Shown here: one piece after another, positions 52,197 through 62,483 of the stretch
Layout: every line of letters begins with the position of its first letter
How positions within the stretch are numbered: position 1 is the stretch's first letter
Assembly: GCA_963832875.1 (NCBI GenBank)
Contig: CAWHWB010000003.1
Location: forward strand, 124,001 to 188,000
Direction: 5' to 3'
DNA length: 64,000 nucleotides
DNA from: AP-15 sp963832875
GTDB lineage: Bacteria > Pseudomonadota > Alphaproteobacteria > ATCC43930 > CGMCC-115725
The notes under the pieces: generated by a model
The model's input: only the letters and a program-made list of their open reading frames with translations
Databases searched by the model: none
Told to the model about the DNA's origin: nothing
Translations under genes and position numbers: made by a program

Positions 52197-52847
52197 ATGA
52201 GCGACGAAGACTCCGCAAAAAGCGTCACGCAGGGGCAGGAACGCGCCCTCGCCAATGCGCGCCAGGCTTTCGGCGACGAGAACCCGCAGACCTTGACGGC
52301 GATGCTCGATCTGGCCGAGGCATTGTGGGCGCAGGGCCGGCTGATTGCCGCGCGAAAGCTCGAAGAGCAGGTCGTCGCCGGCCGCCGTAAGCTGTTGGGC
52401 GACGGTCACGCCGATACCCTGAAGGCGCTCGGCAAGCTGGCGGTGACGATGGCGGCGCAGGGCGAGCTTGCCGAGGCGCGTCGCTTGCAGGAAGAGGTCG
52501 TCGCCGGCATGCGGGCGCAAGGCGGCGACACGGGCCGGGACACCTTGCGGGCGATCAACAATCTCGCCGGGACGGTCGCCGCCCAAGGCGACCTCGCCGG
52601 CGCCCGCGAGCTGCTGCAATCGGTCATTTCCGCGCTGGTTCGCGAATATGGCGAACAACATTCGGACAGCCTCGCGGCGATGGGCAATCTCGCCGCTATC
52701 CTGTGGCAGGAGGGCGAACGGGCCGAGGCCTATGAGCTGCAGCGACAGGTCGTCGAGCTGCGCCGCCCCGGTGACGGCGAAACCGACCAGACCGCGCTGT
52801 TGGCGGCGGCGGTGCTCGACATGATGGAGCGCGACACCGGCTTCTAG
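52197..52847 (+). CDS. TPR/kinesin-light-chain repeat protein
   Basis: 216 residues from ATG 52197 with GAGGAATGCC upstream. Four repeats of the kinesin-light-chain form: DENPQTLTAMLDLAEALWAQG, HADTLKALGKLAVTMAAQGE, GRDTLRAINNLAGTVAAQGD, HSDSLAAMGNLAAILWQEGE. The repeats are closely similar in sequence, showing recent internal duplication. TPR proteins of this size act as adaptors. It starts 20 bases after DUF3501 and is probably in the same transcript. Confidence 0.85.
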   Translation: MSDEDSAKSVTQGQERALANARQAFGDENPQTLTAMLDLAEALWAQGRLIAARKLEEQVVAGRRKLLGDGHADTLKALGKLAVTMAAQGELAEARRLQEEVVAGMRAQGGDTGRDTLRAINNLAGTVAAQGDLAGARELLQSVISALVREYGEQHSDSLAAMGNLAAILWQEGERAEAYELQRQVVELRRPGDGETDQTALLAAAVLDMMERDTGF

Positions 52848-52899
52848 GGTAACATCAGGGCGTCGCGGCTGCTCTCCTGCGACGGAAAGGTCGGACGCC

Positions 52900-53706
52900 A
52901 TGTCGATTTACACGCTGATGCCGCTTCACCAATCGCTCGGACTCGCCGTCATCGGCGTCGACCTGAGCGCGCCGATCGATGCCGAGACCGGCGATAACCT
53001 GTCGCGCCTGTTGGCCGAGCATCTGGTGCTGGTATTTCCCGAACAGTCGCTAACGCCGACCCAATACCTCGCCGCCGCCGCGGCGTTCGGGCCGCCGATG
53101 CGCCAGCACTATTCGCAGCATCCCATGCCGGGCTTTCCCGATATCGGCATGGTTCGGCACCAAGACGGCCAGCGTGCGGCCGAGACCTGGCATACCGATC
53201 ACACCTACCGCGAACGCCCGCCGGCAGCGACCATGCTCTACGGCGCCGAGATCCCCTCAGCCGGCGGCGGCACCAGCATCGCCGACATGCGCGCCGCCTA
53301 TTGGGCCTTGACTGAGGCCGAACGCAGCCATCTCGCAACCTTGCGCACTGTCAATCGCCTCGACGGCGAACGCACCGACGCGCCCACCGAGGATCTCGCA
53401 CCGGTCATCCACCCGATGGTGCGCACCCACCCGGTCAGTCGCGAGCGGGCGGTCTATTTTCATCCGAGCAAGACGACGTTAATCGAAGGCATGACGCCGG
53501 CGGCGAGCCAAGCCTATCTCGCCGACCTTGTCGAGCGGATGATCCAGCCCGAAATCGTCTATCATCACAGCTGGCGCAAGGGCGACGTGCTGGTCATCGA
53601 CGACCGCGCCACGATGCAGCGGGCCCACGACGACTACGACCATAGCGAGAGCCGGCTGCTGTGGCGGATCAGCGTCGAAGGCGATCGCCCCGCCCTCGTG
53701 CAGTAA
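52900..53706 (+). CDS. TauD/TfdA-family Fe(II)/2-oxoglutarate dioxygenase
   Basis: 268 residues. The iron triad is visible as H98-T-D100 in ETWHTDHTYRERPPAATMLYG and the distal His (about 243) in TMQRAHDDYDHSESRLLWRI. The Arg in that last motif should bind 2-oxoglutarate. Members hydroxylate taurine, aryloxyalkanoates, propionates or small amines. The N-terminus (IGVDLSAPIDAETGDNLSRL) is the family's start. It follows the TPR gene by about 50 bases with its own ribosome binding site (GGAAAGGTCGGACGCC). Confidence 0.9.
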   Translation: MSIYTLMPLHQSLGLAVIGVDLSAPIDAETGDNLSRLLAEHLVLVFPEQSLTPTQYLAAAAAFGPPMRQHYSQHPMPGFPDIGMVRHQDGQRAAETWHTDHTYRERPPAATMLYGAEIPSAGGGTSIADMRAAYWALTEAERSHLATLRTVNRLDGERTDAPTEDLAPVIHPMVRTHPVSRERAVYFHPSKTTLIEGMTPAASQAYLADLVERMIQPEIVYHHSWRKGDVLVIDDRATMQRAHDDYDHSESRLLWRISVEGDRPALVQ

Positions 53707-53798
53707 CGCGGCACGCCAGCTTCTCTCCTAGCCGCCGAGCTGCGCGCTCTCCCTAAATACGGTATCCTCCAATGTGTGCCGGACGACGCCACGGGCAC

Positions 53799-54740
53799 TC
53801 AACCCGGCATTGCGCGGCGCTGGTGGGCGCGGCCGATTTTCGCGGTTTCCTCGCGGTGGCCGGCGATGACGCGCACGCCCTCGTCGAGCTTGGCGGCGAT
53901 GTTCTCGGGCGAGCAGGTTTCGAGAAAGGCGATTCCGTGGTTGCGGCAGGCGGCGAAGACGCGCCGGCGCGCTTCGCGCATCTCGGGCGGGTAGGGCTCG
54001 CGCGGCACCGCGACATATCCGAGCGACAGGCCGAGATCGCCCGGCCCCAATTCGGCAAAGCCGAGGCCGGGCACGGCCAGGATCTCGTCGCAATGGGCGA
54101 TGCCTTCGGGCGATTCCAGTTTGACGCCGATTAAGAGCTCGCCGTTGGGGTCGAGCGGCCAGGGGTCGCAGCGTTCGATGTATTCCTCGGCCGAGATCCC
54201 CCACACGGGCGCCGCGGTCGCCTCTGACCCGCGGCCGCGGGTGCCGATGCCGAGCAGCCCGCTCTTGGCCTCCCGAACCGCGCCGCGCAGGCGCTCGATG
54301 GGCGACGGCAGCGCCGGATCGACCCCGGCCATATGGTGCGGATAGCGGCATGATTCGACAAAGGCGCGCACCGCGTCGGCCGATTCGGCCTGGCACAACA
54401 AGACCCCGTGCACGCCGCGGCCGAGGATCTGGCGAAACTGCCAGGCGTTGAAGCGCACATTGGCGGCGTCGGTGCCATTGACCGGCGCCTCGACCACGAC
54501 CGTGGGCGTGCGGTGCCCCGAACGGGTCGGGCCGGCTTCGGCGAGGCCCCCCATGTACTCGGCGAGCCCGGCCATGTCGAACGCGCCGTGCTCCATCCCG
54601 ACATTGATGTAATCGGCCCAGGTATGCGCGTCCTCGCGCCCCTGCGCGCGGCTCAGCACATGCCCGCTGTGGCCGCCCATGTAATAGATCGCCTGGTTCT
54701 GCGCCAACAGCTCGATCGCCCGATTGATCCGGCCGGTCAT
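53799..54740 (-). CDS. HpcH/HpaI-family aldolase
   Basis: 313 residues, TIM barrel. The start ATG 54740 has a perfect AGGAGGAATC before it. Marks: the family's metal site in VKLESPEGIAHCDEI (Glu ligand) and FAELGPGDLGLSLG (Asp ligand); the catalytic Arg/His region is HHMAGVDPALPS. HpaI-type enzymes cleave 4-hydroxy-2-oxo-heptanedioate; other members act on 2-keto-3-deoxy sugar acids. The protein is longer at its N-terminus than typical 260-residue HpaI, with an extra 50 residues (YYMGGHSGHVLSRAQGREDA). Confidence 0.82.
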   Translation of the reverse strand: MTGRINRAIELLAQNQAIYYMGGHSGHVLSRAQGREDAHTWADYINVGMEHGAFDMAGLAEYMGGLAEAGPTRSGHRTPTVVVEAPVNGTDAANVRFNAWQFRQILGRGVHGVLLCQAESADAVRAFVESCRYPHHMAGVDPALPSPIERLRGAVREAKSGLLGIGTRGRGSEATAAPVWGISAEEYIERCDPWPLDPNGELLIGVKLESPEGIAHCDEILAVPGLGFAELGPGDLGLSLGYVAVPREPYPPEMREARRRVFAACRNHGIAFLETCSPENIAAKLDEGVRVIAGHREETAKIGRAHQRRAMPG

Positions 54741-54820
54741 GATTCCTCCTTTGATTCGACCTCCAATGCGTCGCCCCGTTGACCCGCTGCCAGGCGCGGT
54801 TATAGTTGCCCCCGGCTCGC

Positions 54821-54907
54821 GCGGGCGTGGCGGAACTGGTAGACGCGCTGGACTCAAAATCCAGTTCTGGTGACAGAGTGTCGGTTCGATTCCGACCGCC
54901 CGTACCA
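54821..54907 (+). tRNA. tRNA-Leu (CAA)
   Basis: An 87-base tRNA. Acceptor GCGGGCG pairs with CGCCCGT (one G-U), discriminator A followed by encoded CCA. Anticodon arm CTGGA-CTCAAAA-TCCAG: anticodon CAA reading UUG. The long variable arm (TTCTGGTGACAGAGTG) and T-arm TCGGTTCGATTCCGA are class II, as expected for leucine. It stands alone between the HpcH-type gene and hldD. Confidence 0.95.
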
Positions 54908-55003
54908 AACGATGGACCAAGCCCGAGTCGAAATCCGCCGAATTCTGCACTCTGGCGCAAGCGCCCATTGGTCGCGATCGGACCAACCTCGGCCGGCCGC
55001 CGC

Positions 55004-55987
55004 TCACAAATACGGGTCGGCGGTTGCGAGGTGCCGGGTGACGCAGTCGCGCACCGCCTCTTCGAGCCGGGTGAAGGGTGCGGTATAGCCGGCCTGGCGC
55101 AGCTTGCCGATCGTAGCCTGCGTGAAATACTGGTAATTCGCCCGGATCGCCGGCGGCGTGTCGACGTATTCGATGACCGGCGCCACCCCGCAGGCGGCGC
55201 CGAGCGCCAGGATCATGTCGCGAAAGCTGCGGGCCTCGCCGGTGCCGAGATTGAACAGGCCGCTCTCGGTGGCATGGCTCAGCAGCCACAGCATGACGGC
55301 GGCGCAATCTTTGACATAGACGAAGTCGCGGCACTGCTCGCCATCGGCGAAATCCGGGTGGTGCGATTTGAACAGGCGGACCGGTTGGCCCTCGGCGACG
55401 CGGCGATAGTTCTTCACGACGAGGCTCATCATCTCGCCCTTGTGATGCTCGTTGGGCCCGAAGACGTTGAACAGCTTGAGCCCGATCCACAAGGGTGGCG
55501 CCCGTCCCGCCATAGCCTCGCGCTGCGCCCACAGGTCGAAAGCGTGCTTCGACCATCCGTAGAGGTTGAGCGGCCGCAGCCGTTTGAGCTCCGCGGCACC
55601 GCCGCGGTCGTCGAACCCGGCGGTGCCGTCGCCGTAGGTCGCCGCCGACGATGCGTAGATCAGCCGCTTGCCGTAGGCCGCGCACCAGCGCCACAGCCCG
55701 ACCGAGTAATTGAGGTTGGTGGCGATGATCTTGTCGGCGTCGCGCTCGGTCGTGGACGAGTTGGCGCCGAGATGAAACACCGCCTCGACCTCCGCGCCGA
55801 AGCGGTCGAGCCAGCCGAACAACCCGTCGATCGGCACGATCTCGAAGAAGTCGCGTTTGGCGATATTGCGCCACTTCTCCCCGGTGCCGAAGCGATCGAC
55901 GATGACCAGGTCGCCGCGGCCGGTCTCGTTGAGCCGGGCGGCCAGCACCGAGCCGATAAACCCGCCGCCGCCGGTGATGACCAGCAT
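55004..55987 (-). CDS. hldD: ADP-L-glycero-D-manno-heptose 6-epimerase
   Basis: 327 residues of the extended SDR fold. Marks: NAD loop ITGGGGFIGS, KWRNIAKRDFFEIVP, HLGANSSTTERDADKI, the catalytic YGWSKHAFD (Tyr and Lys), GLKLFNVFGPNEHHKGEM, and RDFVYVKDCA. HldD inverts C6 of ADP-D-glycero-D-manno-heptose for the LPS inner core. hldE lies 30 bases upstream in the same direction; the two form the usual heptose module. Confidence 0.95.
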   Translation of the reverse strand: MLVITGGGGFIGSVLAARLNETGRGDLVIVDRFGTGEKWRNIAKRDFFEIVPIDGLFGWLDRFGAEVEAVFHLGANSSTTERDADKIIATNLNYSVGLWRWCAAYGKRLIYASSAATYGDGTAGFDDRGGAAELKRLRPLNLYGWSKHAFDLWAQREAMAGRAPPLWIGLKLFNVFGPNEHHKGEMMSLVVKNYRRVAEGQPVRLFKSHHPDFADGEQCRDFVYVKDCAAVMLWLLSHATESGLFNLGTGEARSFRDMILALGAACGVAPVIEYVDTPPAIRANYQYFTQATIGKLRQAGYTAPFTRLEEAVRDCVTRHLATADPYL

Positions 55988-56021
55988 CGCCCAGTTGTCC
56001 CGCTTGCCCGATTGCGTCGCG

Positions 56022-57488
56022 CTAACCGGCGGCGGTGGGCGCCGACCGATCCTCGGCGCGCAGCCGGGTGATCGTCGCGGTCGTCGAGTGGCCGTCGACC
56101 AGATCGACCAGGACCACCCGACCGCCGGCAGCCTTGACGTCGTCGGCGCCGACCACGGTCGCGATCGTATAGTCGGCGCCTTTGATCAACACATCGGGCT
56201 TCAGCCGGCGGATCAGCTCGATCGGGGTGTCGTCGTCGTAGCTGATGACGGCATCGACCGAGCCGACCGCGGCAATCACCGCGGAGCGGTCGCGCAGCGG
56301 ATTGACCGGACGCTGCGGCCCCTTGAGCCGCCGCGTGCTGGCGTCGCTGTTGAGCGCCACCACCAGGCGATCGCACTCGGCGCGCGCCGCGGCCAAAAGC
56401 GCGATATGGCCGGAATGCACGATGTCGAAGCAGCCGTTGGTGAAGCCGACGGTCAGACCGCGCTCGCGCCAGCGGCGGACCAGGGCTTTGAGTTCGCCAA
56501 AATTGTAATGCTTTGCCTGGTGCCAGTCCTTGTCGCGAACATCGCGCGCGCGCTCTAGCATTAATTCGTCGAGCTCGACCGTCGCGGTGCCGAGCTTGCT
56601 GACGACGATCCCGGCCGCGGTATTGGCCAGGCGCATCGCGGCGGCCAGCGGCTCGCCGCCGGCATGCGCCAGAGCCAGCACCGCGATCACCGTGTCGCCG
56701 GCGCCGGTCACGTCGTAAACCTCGCGCGCCCGGCTCGACTCGACGTGCACCGCACCTGAGGCTTCGACCAGCACCATGCCCTTGTCGGAGCGCTTGGCGA
56801 GGATCGCCGCCGCCTCGGCATCGCGCATGACCTTGGTTGCGGCGGCGATGATCTCGGCATCGCTGCCGACCGGCAAGCGCGCGGCGAGGGCCAGCTCCTT
56901 CAAGTTCGGGGTCACGCAGGTGGCGCCCCGATAGCGCCGGAAATCCTCGCTTTTGGGATCGACATGGACTGCGATGCCGGCCGCCCGCGCGCGCTCGATG
57001 GCGAAACCGAGGATTTTCGGACTGAGCACGCCCTTGCCGTAATCGGACAGGACCACCGCGTCGGCAGCGGCGAGGGCGCCCTCGAATGCGGCGAGCAGCT
57101 GGGCTTCCTCCGCCTCGTCCGGTTCGCCGACGGTCTCCTCGTCCACTCGGATGATCTGCTGGTGCGCGGCAACGTAGCGGGTCTTGCAGATCGTCGGGCG
57201 ACTGGCGCTCGCAACATGGGCATCGACCAGCCCGGCGGTGCCGCGGACCAGCGCGGCAACTTCGGCACCGGCGGGGTCGCGGCCCAAGAGCCCCACCAGG
57301 ATGGCGTTGCCGCCGAGCGAGGCGATGTTGCGGGCGACGTTGCCGGCGCCGCCGAGCATGCCCTGAATGCGTTTCAGCAGCAGCACCGGGACCGGCGCTT
57401 CCGGCGAAATCCGCTCGGTTTCGCAATAGGCGAAGCGGTCGAGCATGATGTCGCCCAGACACAGAATCGTCGTTCCCGAGAAATCCAT
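56022..57488 (-). CDS. hldE: bifunctional heptose 7-phosphate kinase / heptose 1-phosphate adenylyltransferase
   Basis: 488 residues. The N-terminal PfkB kinase domain (about 1-320) has ILCLGDIMLDRFAYC, MLGGAGNVARNIASLGG and the catalytic DVTGAGDTVIAVLAL. The C-terminal nucleotidyltransferase (about 340-480) has FTNGCFDIVHSGHIALLAAA, with HxGH in the first motif. Together they make ADP-heptose from sedoheptulose-derived heptose 7-phosphate. It precedes hldD. Confidence 0.95.
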   Translation of the reverse strand: MDFSGTTILCLGDIMLDRFAYCETERISPEAPVPVLLLKRIQGMLGGAGNVARNIASLGGNAILVGLLGRDPAGAEVAALVRGTAGLVDAHVASASRPTICKTRYVAAHQQIIRVDEETVGEPDEAEEAQLLAAFEGALAAADAVVLSDYGKGVLSPKILGFAIERARAAGIAVHVDPKSEDFRRYRGATCVTPNLKELALAARLPVGSDAEIIAAATKVMRDAEAAAILAKRSDKGMVLVEASGAVHVESSRAREVYDVTGAGDTVIAVLALAHAGGEPLAAAMRLANTAAGIVVSKLGTATVELDELMLERARDVRDKDWHQAKHYNFGELKALVRRWRERGLTVGFTNGCFDIVHSGHIALLAAARAECDRLVVALNSDASTRRLKGPQRPVNPLRDRSAVIAAVGSVDAVISYDDDTPIELIRRLKPDVLIKGADYTIATVVGADDVKAAGGRVVLVDLVDGHSTTATITRLRAEDRSAPTAAG

Positions 57489-57579
57489 CGGCGCAATATC
57501 CTCGAATTTATACTATGGCGCTATCCGATCGGGTTGGACCGTCGTTCCGGCAGCCTTGCGCTCAAGCAAAAGCTTGCGC

Positions 57580-58651
57580 TCAAGCAAACGCGCGGCGGAT
57601 GCGACCCCAATCTTCGATTGCGTGCTCCTGGCCGGAGACGATCTGGATCGCGATTTCGGTATAGCCGGCGGCGAACAGCGCCGCGATCCGCTCCCTGATC
57701 TCGGGCTCGGTCGCGGTAATCGTGGTCAGGCGGATCAGCTCGGCGGTGATGAACGGACGCTCCTCGGGCTTGACGAACATCAGATGGCCACGGTGGTTTT
57801 CCAGATAATGCGCGCCCTGCGGTCGGAACTTGCGCGCTAGTTCGACATACCCGGCGACCGTGTCGGCGATCGCGGGCGGGACCGGATTCGGGTTCGGAAA
57901 ACCGGCCAACGCCTGGTCGGCGGCGCGGTGCAGCAGCATCGCCGCGCGCGGGCCGGCTTGGGCGATCGCGCGCGGGCTGTCGGCGGGCTCGCCCTCCGAG
58001 AGGATCGCGCCGCCGGTCAGCACCACCGAGTTCGAGCGGCTCGGCGCCGTGCCCGGCGGCGTCACGACGCGAGCGCATCTCGCGCAATGCCGCACTCGCC
58101 GCCGCGGCATCGCTGATCGTGCTGATCCAGCCGGCGCCGAGCCGCGCCGCCAACGCCTGCGCGCGAGGGCCGGTGGCCGCGATGTAGAGCGGGATCGGGT
58201 CTTTGGTGTTGATCAGGCCGAGCTCGGGATTGAGCAGGCGGATCAGCCGGGTCTTGCCTTCGATCTCGGCTTCGACGGTCTCCTCGCGCAACAGCGCCCT
58301 GACGACACGGACATAGTCCTCCAGGTCGGCGAGCCGAACCGCGCCGAGCCCCATCGCCCGGCGGCCGGTAAAGCCGGTGCCGATGCCGAAATCGATCCGC
58401 CCGGGCGCCAGCTTGTTCAACGAGGCGAAGGCGTTTGCGGCCACCGCGGCAAGACGGTTCGATGGGATCAGCACGCCAGTGCCGAGCCGGATGCGGGTGG
58501 TCTTCAACGCCGCCGCGGCCATCGCCACAAACGGGTCGGCGCTCAGCATCTGGGTGTCGTAGAACCAGGCGCGGCCGAACCCCAGCTCCTCGGCCCGACG
58601 CACCAGCCGCCACGATTCGGCGTCGGTCGGTATGGCGATGGCGAACTTCAT
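57580..58651 (-). pseudogene. LLM-class flavin-dependent oxidoreductase, frameshifted
   Basis: The N-terminal part (58651 down to about 58065) carries FAIAIPTDAESWRLVRRAEEL, FYDTQMLSADPFVAMAAAAL, TGVLIPSNRLAAVAANAF and DFGIGTGFTGRRAMGL, a well-preserved F420/FMN-type barrel. Then a single-base shift in a G/C run (CCGGCGGCGTCACGACGC) moves it into the next frame: NSVVLTGGAILSEGEPAD and RFRPQGAHYLENHRG-like downstream helices, ending at 57580. Without the shift it is a normal enzyme of about 355 residues. The only other member of this family in the window, at 773, is also broken, but much more severely. Confidence 0.82.
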
Positions 58652-58979
58652 TCTCTTCCTCAGCCAGCCGCGGCGCGGAAATAGACTAACGCCTCGGCGC
58701 GGAGGCCGCAAAGGATGCGCAATGGGCGCGGACTTCCGAAGGAGCGGAGAGCCCTCCATCACCCGCTGTCCGGGAAAATTCCGTCCGCAAGGGACACGAG
58801 TAGCCGTCTCGTATCAGACAACGAAACATCGTCTTGCGCGGCTTGAGCCGCGTATCTACGCCTTTCTTCGGCGCGGTCGTGCCGGTCTCTTTGAACTGGA
58901 TGCTTGGATCAAGTCCGAGCAGACACTTCCTGACTGTCTCGATGGTCTGGGTGGATCGCGGGGGGGGTGGACCGGCGGG
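58652..58979. other. intergenic region with repeat copy
   Basis: About 330 bases without coding sequence between the LLM gene and the response regulator. It contains the dispersed repeat at 58824-58876 (see below) and a run of G (GGGGGGG near 58960). Confidence 0.5.
58824..58876. repeat. dispersed intergenic repeat, copy 2
   Basis: AACATCGTCTTGCGCGGCTT then GAGCCGCGTATCTACGCCTTTC. It matches copy 1 at 33741 through the core AACATCGTC..GCGCGG..CCGCG.ATC.ACGCCTT. The stem GCGCGGC/GCCGCGT could fold. Two clear copies 25 kb apart identify a genome-wide repeat. Confidence 0.75.
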
Positions 58980-59357
58980 TCAGCTCGGCGGCAAGCCGGA
59001 GACCAGGCTCGACAGCGCCGCTAGCAGATCCGCCCGCTTGAAGGGTTTGTGGAGGCGCGGGCAGGCGGCATATTCGGAGGGCAGCGTGTTGGCGCCGTAG
59101 CCGGTAACGAAGACGAACGGCAGATTGCGCCGGGCCAGGATCTCGGCGACCGGAAAAATCCGCTCGCCCGCCAAATTGACGTCGAGCACCGCCATGTCGC
59201 AGGCCTCGCGGCTTGCTGCCTCAATCGCCTCGGCAAGTCTCGGGACGGGCCCGCACACGGTGCACCCGGCGGACTCCAGCATGTCTTCGATCAAGGTGGC
59301 GACCAGAAATTCGTCCTCCACGACCAATACTTTGATGCCTTGAAGTAGTGCTGTCAT
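58980..59357 (-). CDS. single-domain response regulator (CheY-like)
   Basis: 125 residues from ATG 59357. Receiver fold with acidic pocket VLVVEDEFLVATLIEDMLES, phospho-acceptor Asp in MAVLDVNLAGERIF, Thr in FVFVTGYGA and Lys in LHKPFKRADL. No output domain. It overlaps the end of the kinase gene by four bases (ATGA), so it is the immediate partner of the CheB/CheR-HWE kinase. Single-domain receivers with HWE kinases commonly feed the alphaproteobacterial general stress response or motility circuits. Confidence 0.93.
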   Translation of the reverse strand: MTALLQGIKVLVVEDEFLVATLIEDMLESAGCTVCGPVPRLAEAIEAASREACDMAVLDVNLAGERIFPVAEILARRNLPFVFVTGYGANTLPSEYAACPRLHKPFKRADLLAALSSLVSGLPPS

Positions 59358-62300
59358 GACGCGGCATCCTCTATTTTTGGCTGGTCGGTTTTTTCGGGGC
59401 TGCCGGGCGCCGCTCCGATGGCAAAGTATCCCGGATTGGCCGGAATGACGATCCGGCAATGGAGGCCGCCATCCGCCGCCTCCAGCTTTGCTTCGCCCTG
59501 CAATTCGAAACGAATCCCGCGTTCGATCAATTCGGTGCCAAAGCCGCGTTTCGGCAGACCATTGATTTTCGGGCCGCCGCTCTCCCGCCAATCCAGCTCC
59601 AGGCGCGGTGGGCGGTCGCCGGCAATGCTCCAGCCGATCTCGACCCGGCCGCCGGGCACCGAGAGCGCGCCGTATTTTGCCGCGTTGGTCGACAATTCGT
59701 GGATGACCAGCGTCAGAAAGAGCGCGGCCTGCGGCTTCAGCAGCACCGGCGGTCCGCTCGCCGTCACGCTGTCGCCCAAGACATGTGGGGTGAGCTCCGC
59801 CAGCACCAGGTCGCGCAGCGGCGCGTCGGTCCAGCCGGCTTGCGACAATACGTCCTGGGTATGGCCGAGGGCGTGAAAGCGGCCGATCAGGTCGCGTTTG
59901 GCCTCGTCGTTCGCCAAGGTGCGCTCGGCGATCGACGAAACCACGGCGAGGGTGTTCTTGACCCGGTGGCTGAGCTCGGCGGCGAGCACCTTCTGCTGCT
60001 CCTCGGCGGCGACAAGGTTGGTGACATCGACAAAGCTCAACGACACCCCCTCGATATAGCCGGAACTGTGGCGATAGGGGTGGATGCGGGCGAGATAATG
60101 CACCCTTCCATCGGCAAGGCTCACCGAGCGCTCGGTCACCGCGCCGACGCCGAACACGGCGCGCATGTCAATTTCAATGTCCGGGTAGCCGATCCGACTG
60201 GCGATATCGCTCAGCGGACGGCCGCGGTCGCCCGGAATGAGATTGAAGATCTGCGTGATCGACGGCGTGAAATTGCGGATTTTCAGATCGCGATCCAGGA
60301 AAATCGTCGCGATCTCAGTGCTTTGAAACAGATTGTTCAGATCGCTATTGGCCCGATCCAGCTCTTCGATCTTATAACCTAGCTCGGCGTTGACAGTCTG
60401 CAATTCCTCGTTCAGCGACTGCAATTCCTCCTTTGATGTCTCGTTCTCTTCGTTGGTCGATTGCAATTCTTCGTTTAGTGACAGCAGATCTTCGTTGGCC
60501 GAGCGAAATTCCTCGTTGGCGGTTTCGAGCTCCTCGATCGTCGAGTGCAGGCGCTCCTTGGTCTCCTGCAGCTCCTTCTCGATCTGCCGAACCGTCGCGG
60601 CCTCGCCGACGCGTTGGTCGGTGTCGTTTTCGTCCTGTGTGCGGACCGGGCCATTGTCGATGAACACGACCGCATAGAGCGTCTCGTCGCCGGCGACGAT
60701 CGGCTCGACCGTGAGGCCGATCAGCTGAGCGCCGCCGTTGATCTGCACGGCGATGCGCTCGCGCACAGCCCGCCGCCCGGTTTCCTTAGCCCGGTGCAAT
60801 ATCGCGCGCAATTCGGCGCGCAGACCCGGGCGGGCCATGGCGACGACGTCGCGGCTCGCCGGACCCTCGGCCGATTGCAGATATTTGCCCGTGCCGGCCG
60901 AGAAAAACAGGGCTTCACTCGAATTCGTCGACGATGACGTGGACCGGAGCGAAGCGCTCCAGGACGGTATCGGCGACATTGCGCAGCTGGTCCGATCGTC
61001 GCAGCAACAGATTTTGGCTTGCGGCCGGAAAATCTTCTCGCTGTCCGCGCGGCAGAAATTGCCGTAGCGGCAGACGGTGTCGCGCGGCGACATCGCGGCG
61101 CTGGAAGATGCGGTTTTTCGGGTCGAGCGGGCAAAACAATTCGGAATGCCGGGATACGTTCTCGGATTGGCCGAGAAACAGGTAGCCGCCCGGCCGCAGC
61201 GCGAAATGGAACACCGGGGCGACCTGCGCCTGCAATGTGGGTTTCATATAGATCAGCAGGTTGCGGCAGGAAATGAGATCGAGCCGCGAGAACGGTGGGT
61301 CGCGGCTGACGCTGTGCAGCGAAAAAGTGCACATGTCGCGCAATCCGCTCGTCACCCGAGATCCGCTCGCTTCGTGCACAAAAAAGCGCCGCAGCCGCTC
61401 GGGCGAAACCTCACTGACCAGTTCCAGCGGATAGCGCCCCTGCCGGGCGACGCTGAGGGCGGCCTCGTCGATATCGGTGGCGAAAATCTGCACCTTCGGC
61501 GGCGCCGCGAGCGTGTCGACGTGCTCGCGCATCAGCATCGCGATCGAATAGGCCTCCTCCCCAGTGGCGCAGCCGGGTACCCAAACGCGCACCTCGTCCG
61601 CTGCCCGCTTGTTCTCGAACAGCTTGGGGATCACCAGGGATTCGAGCGCGGCAAACGCGGCCGGGTCGCGGAAGAATCCGGTGACGCCGATCAAGAGGTC
61701 GCGAAACAGGGCACCGACCTCTTCCGGGTCCTGTTGCAATCGCTTGAGGTAATCCTTGAGCGCCGTTGTCTGCACCACCTGCATGCGGCGCTGGACACGG
61801 CGCTGGAACGTGCGGTCTTTGTATTCGCTGAAATTGTGCCCGGTTCGCGTCTCGAGGAGGGTGTGCAGCTCGGAAAGCGCGTCGTCCGGCCGCCCCGCGT
61901 CGAAACCGTCCCAATTGCGCACATAGGCGAGGATCCGCTCGGGAATGTCCTGAACCGGCAGCACCAGATCGACAAAGCCCGAGCCGACCGCGCTCGCCGG
62001 CATCTCGGGGAAGCGCGGCCGCGTGGTGTCCACTCCCTGCGCAACGGTCAGTCCGCCATTCTCCTTGATCGCTTTGAGCCCGAGGGTCCCGTCGGTGCCG
62101 CCGCCGGAGAGCACGACGCCGATCGCATGCTCCGCCTGGTCTTCGGCGAGTGCGGTGAAGAAGATGTCGATCGGGGCGCGTTCGCGGTTGGCGGCGCCGG
62201 TGCGGCGCAGGCGTAGCCGCCGCTCGCGGATGGTCAGGACCGCGCCGGGCGGCAAAACATAGACGTGCTCGGCTTCGACCGCGGCCCCATCCGAAGCACC

Positions 62301-62483
62301 GACGACCGGCATCGCGGTCGCCCGCCCGAGGATCTCGGCCAGCATGCTCTCGTGATTGGGCGCCAAATGGGGCACGACCACGTAGGCCATGCCGTTCTCG
62401 ACCGGCACCGCCCGGAAGAAGGCTTCGAGGGCCTCGACCCCGCCGGCCGAGGCGCCGATCCCGACGATCGGAAGATTGAGCAC
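59354..62483 (-). CDS. CheB-CheR-PAS-HWE histidine kinase fusion, broken by a single-base shift
   Basis: As written, two overlapping reading frames. The first (62483 to 60915) holds CheB methylesterase (IGASAGGVEALEAFF with the catalytic Ser, SGGGTDGTLGLKAIKENGG) and CheR methyltransferase (VWVPGCATGEEAYSIAMLM, ISCRNLLIYM), and ends in VHVIVDEFE then TGA. The second frame continues ALFFSAGTGKYLQSAEGPAS, a coiled-coil stretch (LQETKERLHSTIEELETANE), PAS (IFLDRDLKIRNFTPSI) and an HWE kinase (LSHRVKNTLAVVSSIAERTL with the phospho-His; IHELSTNAAKYGALS; W-x-E in LDWRESGG), ending at 59354. One base in GAATTCGAG-T-GAAGCC separates them. Removing it gives one protein of about 1040 residues, the standard architecture. 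Confidence 0.88.

Noticed and set aside
54806..56071. Long open frame on the plus strand covering the tRNA and hldD
   Set aside because: It runs through a tRNA gene and opposite a certain hldD, so it is an antisense artefact.
60915..60917. TGA ending the CheB/CheR part as a possible recoded stop
   Set aside because: The continuing similarity is in a different frame, so this is a frameshift, not recoding of the TGA in frame.
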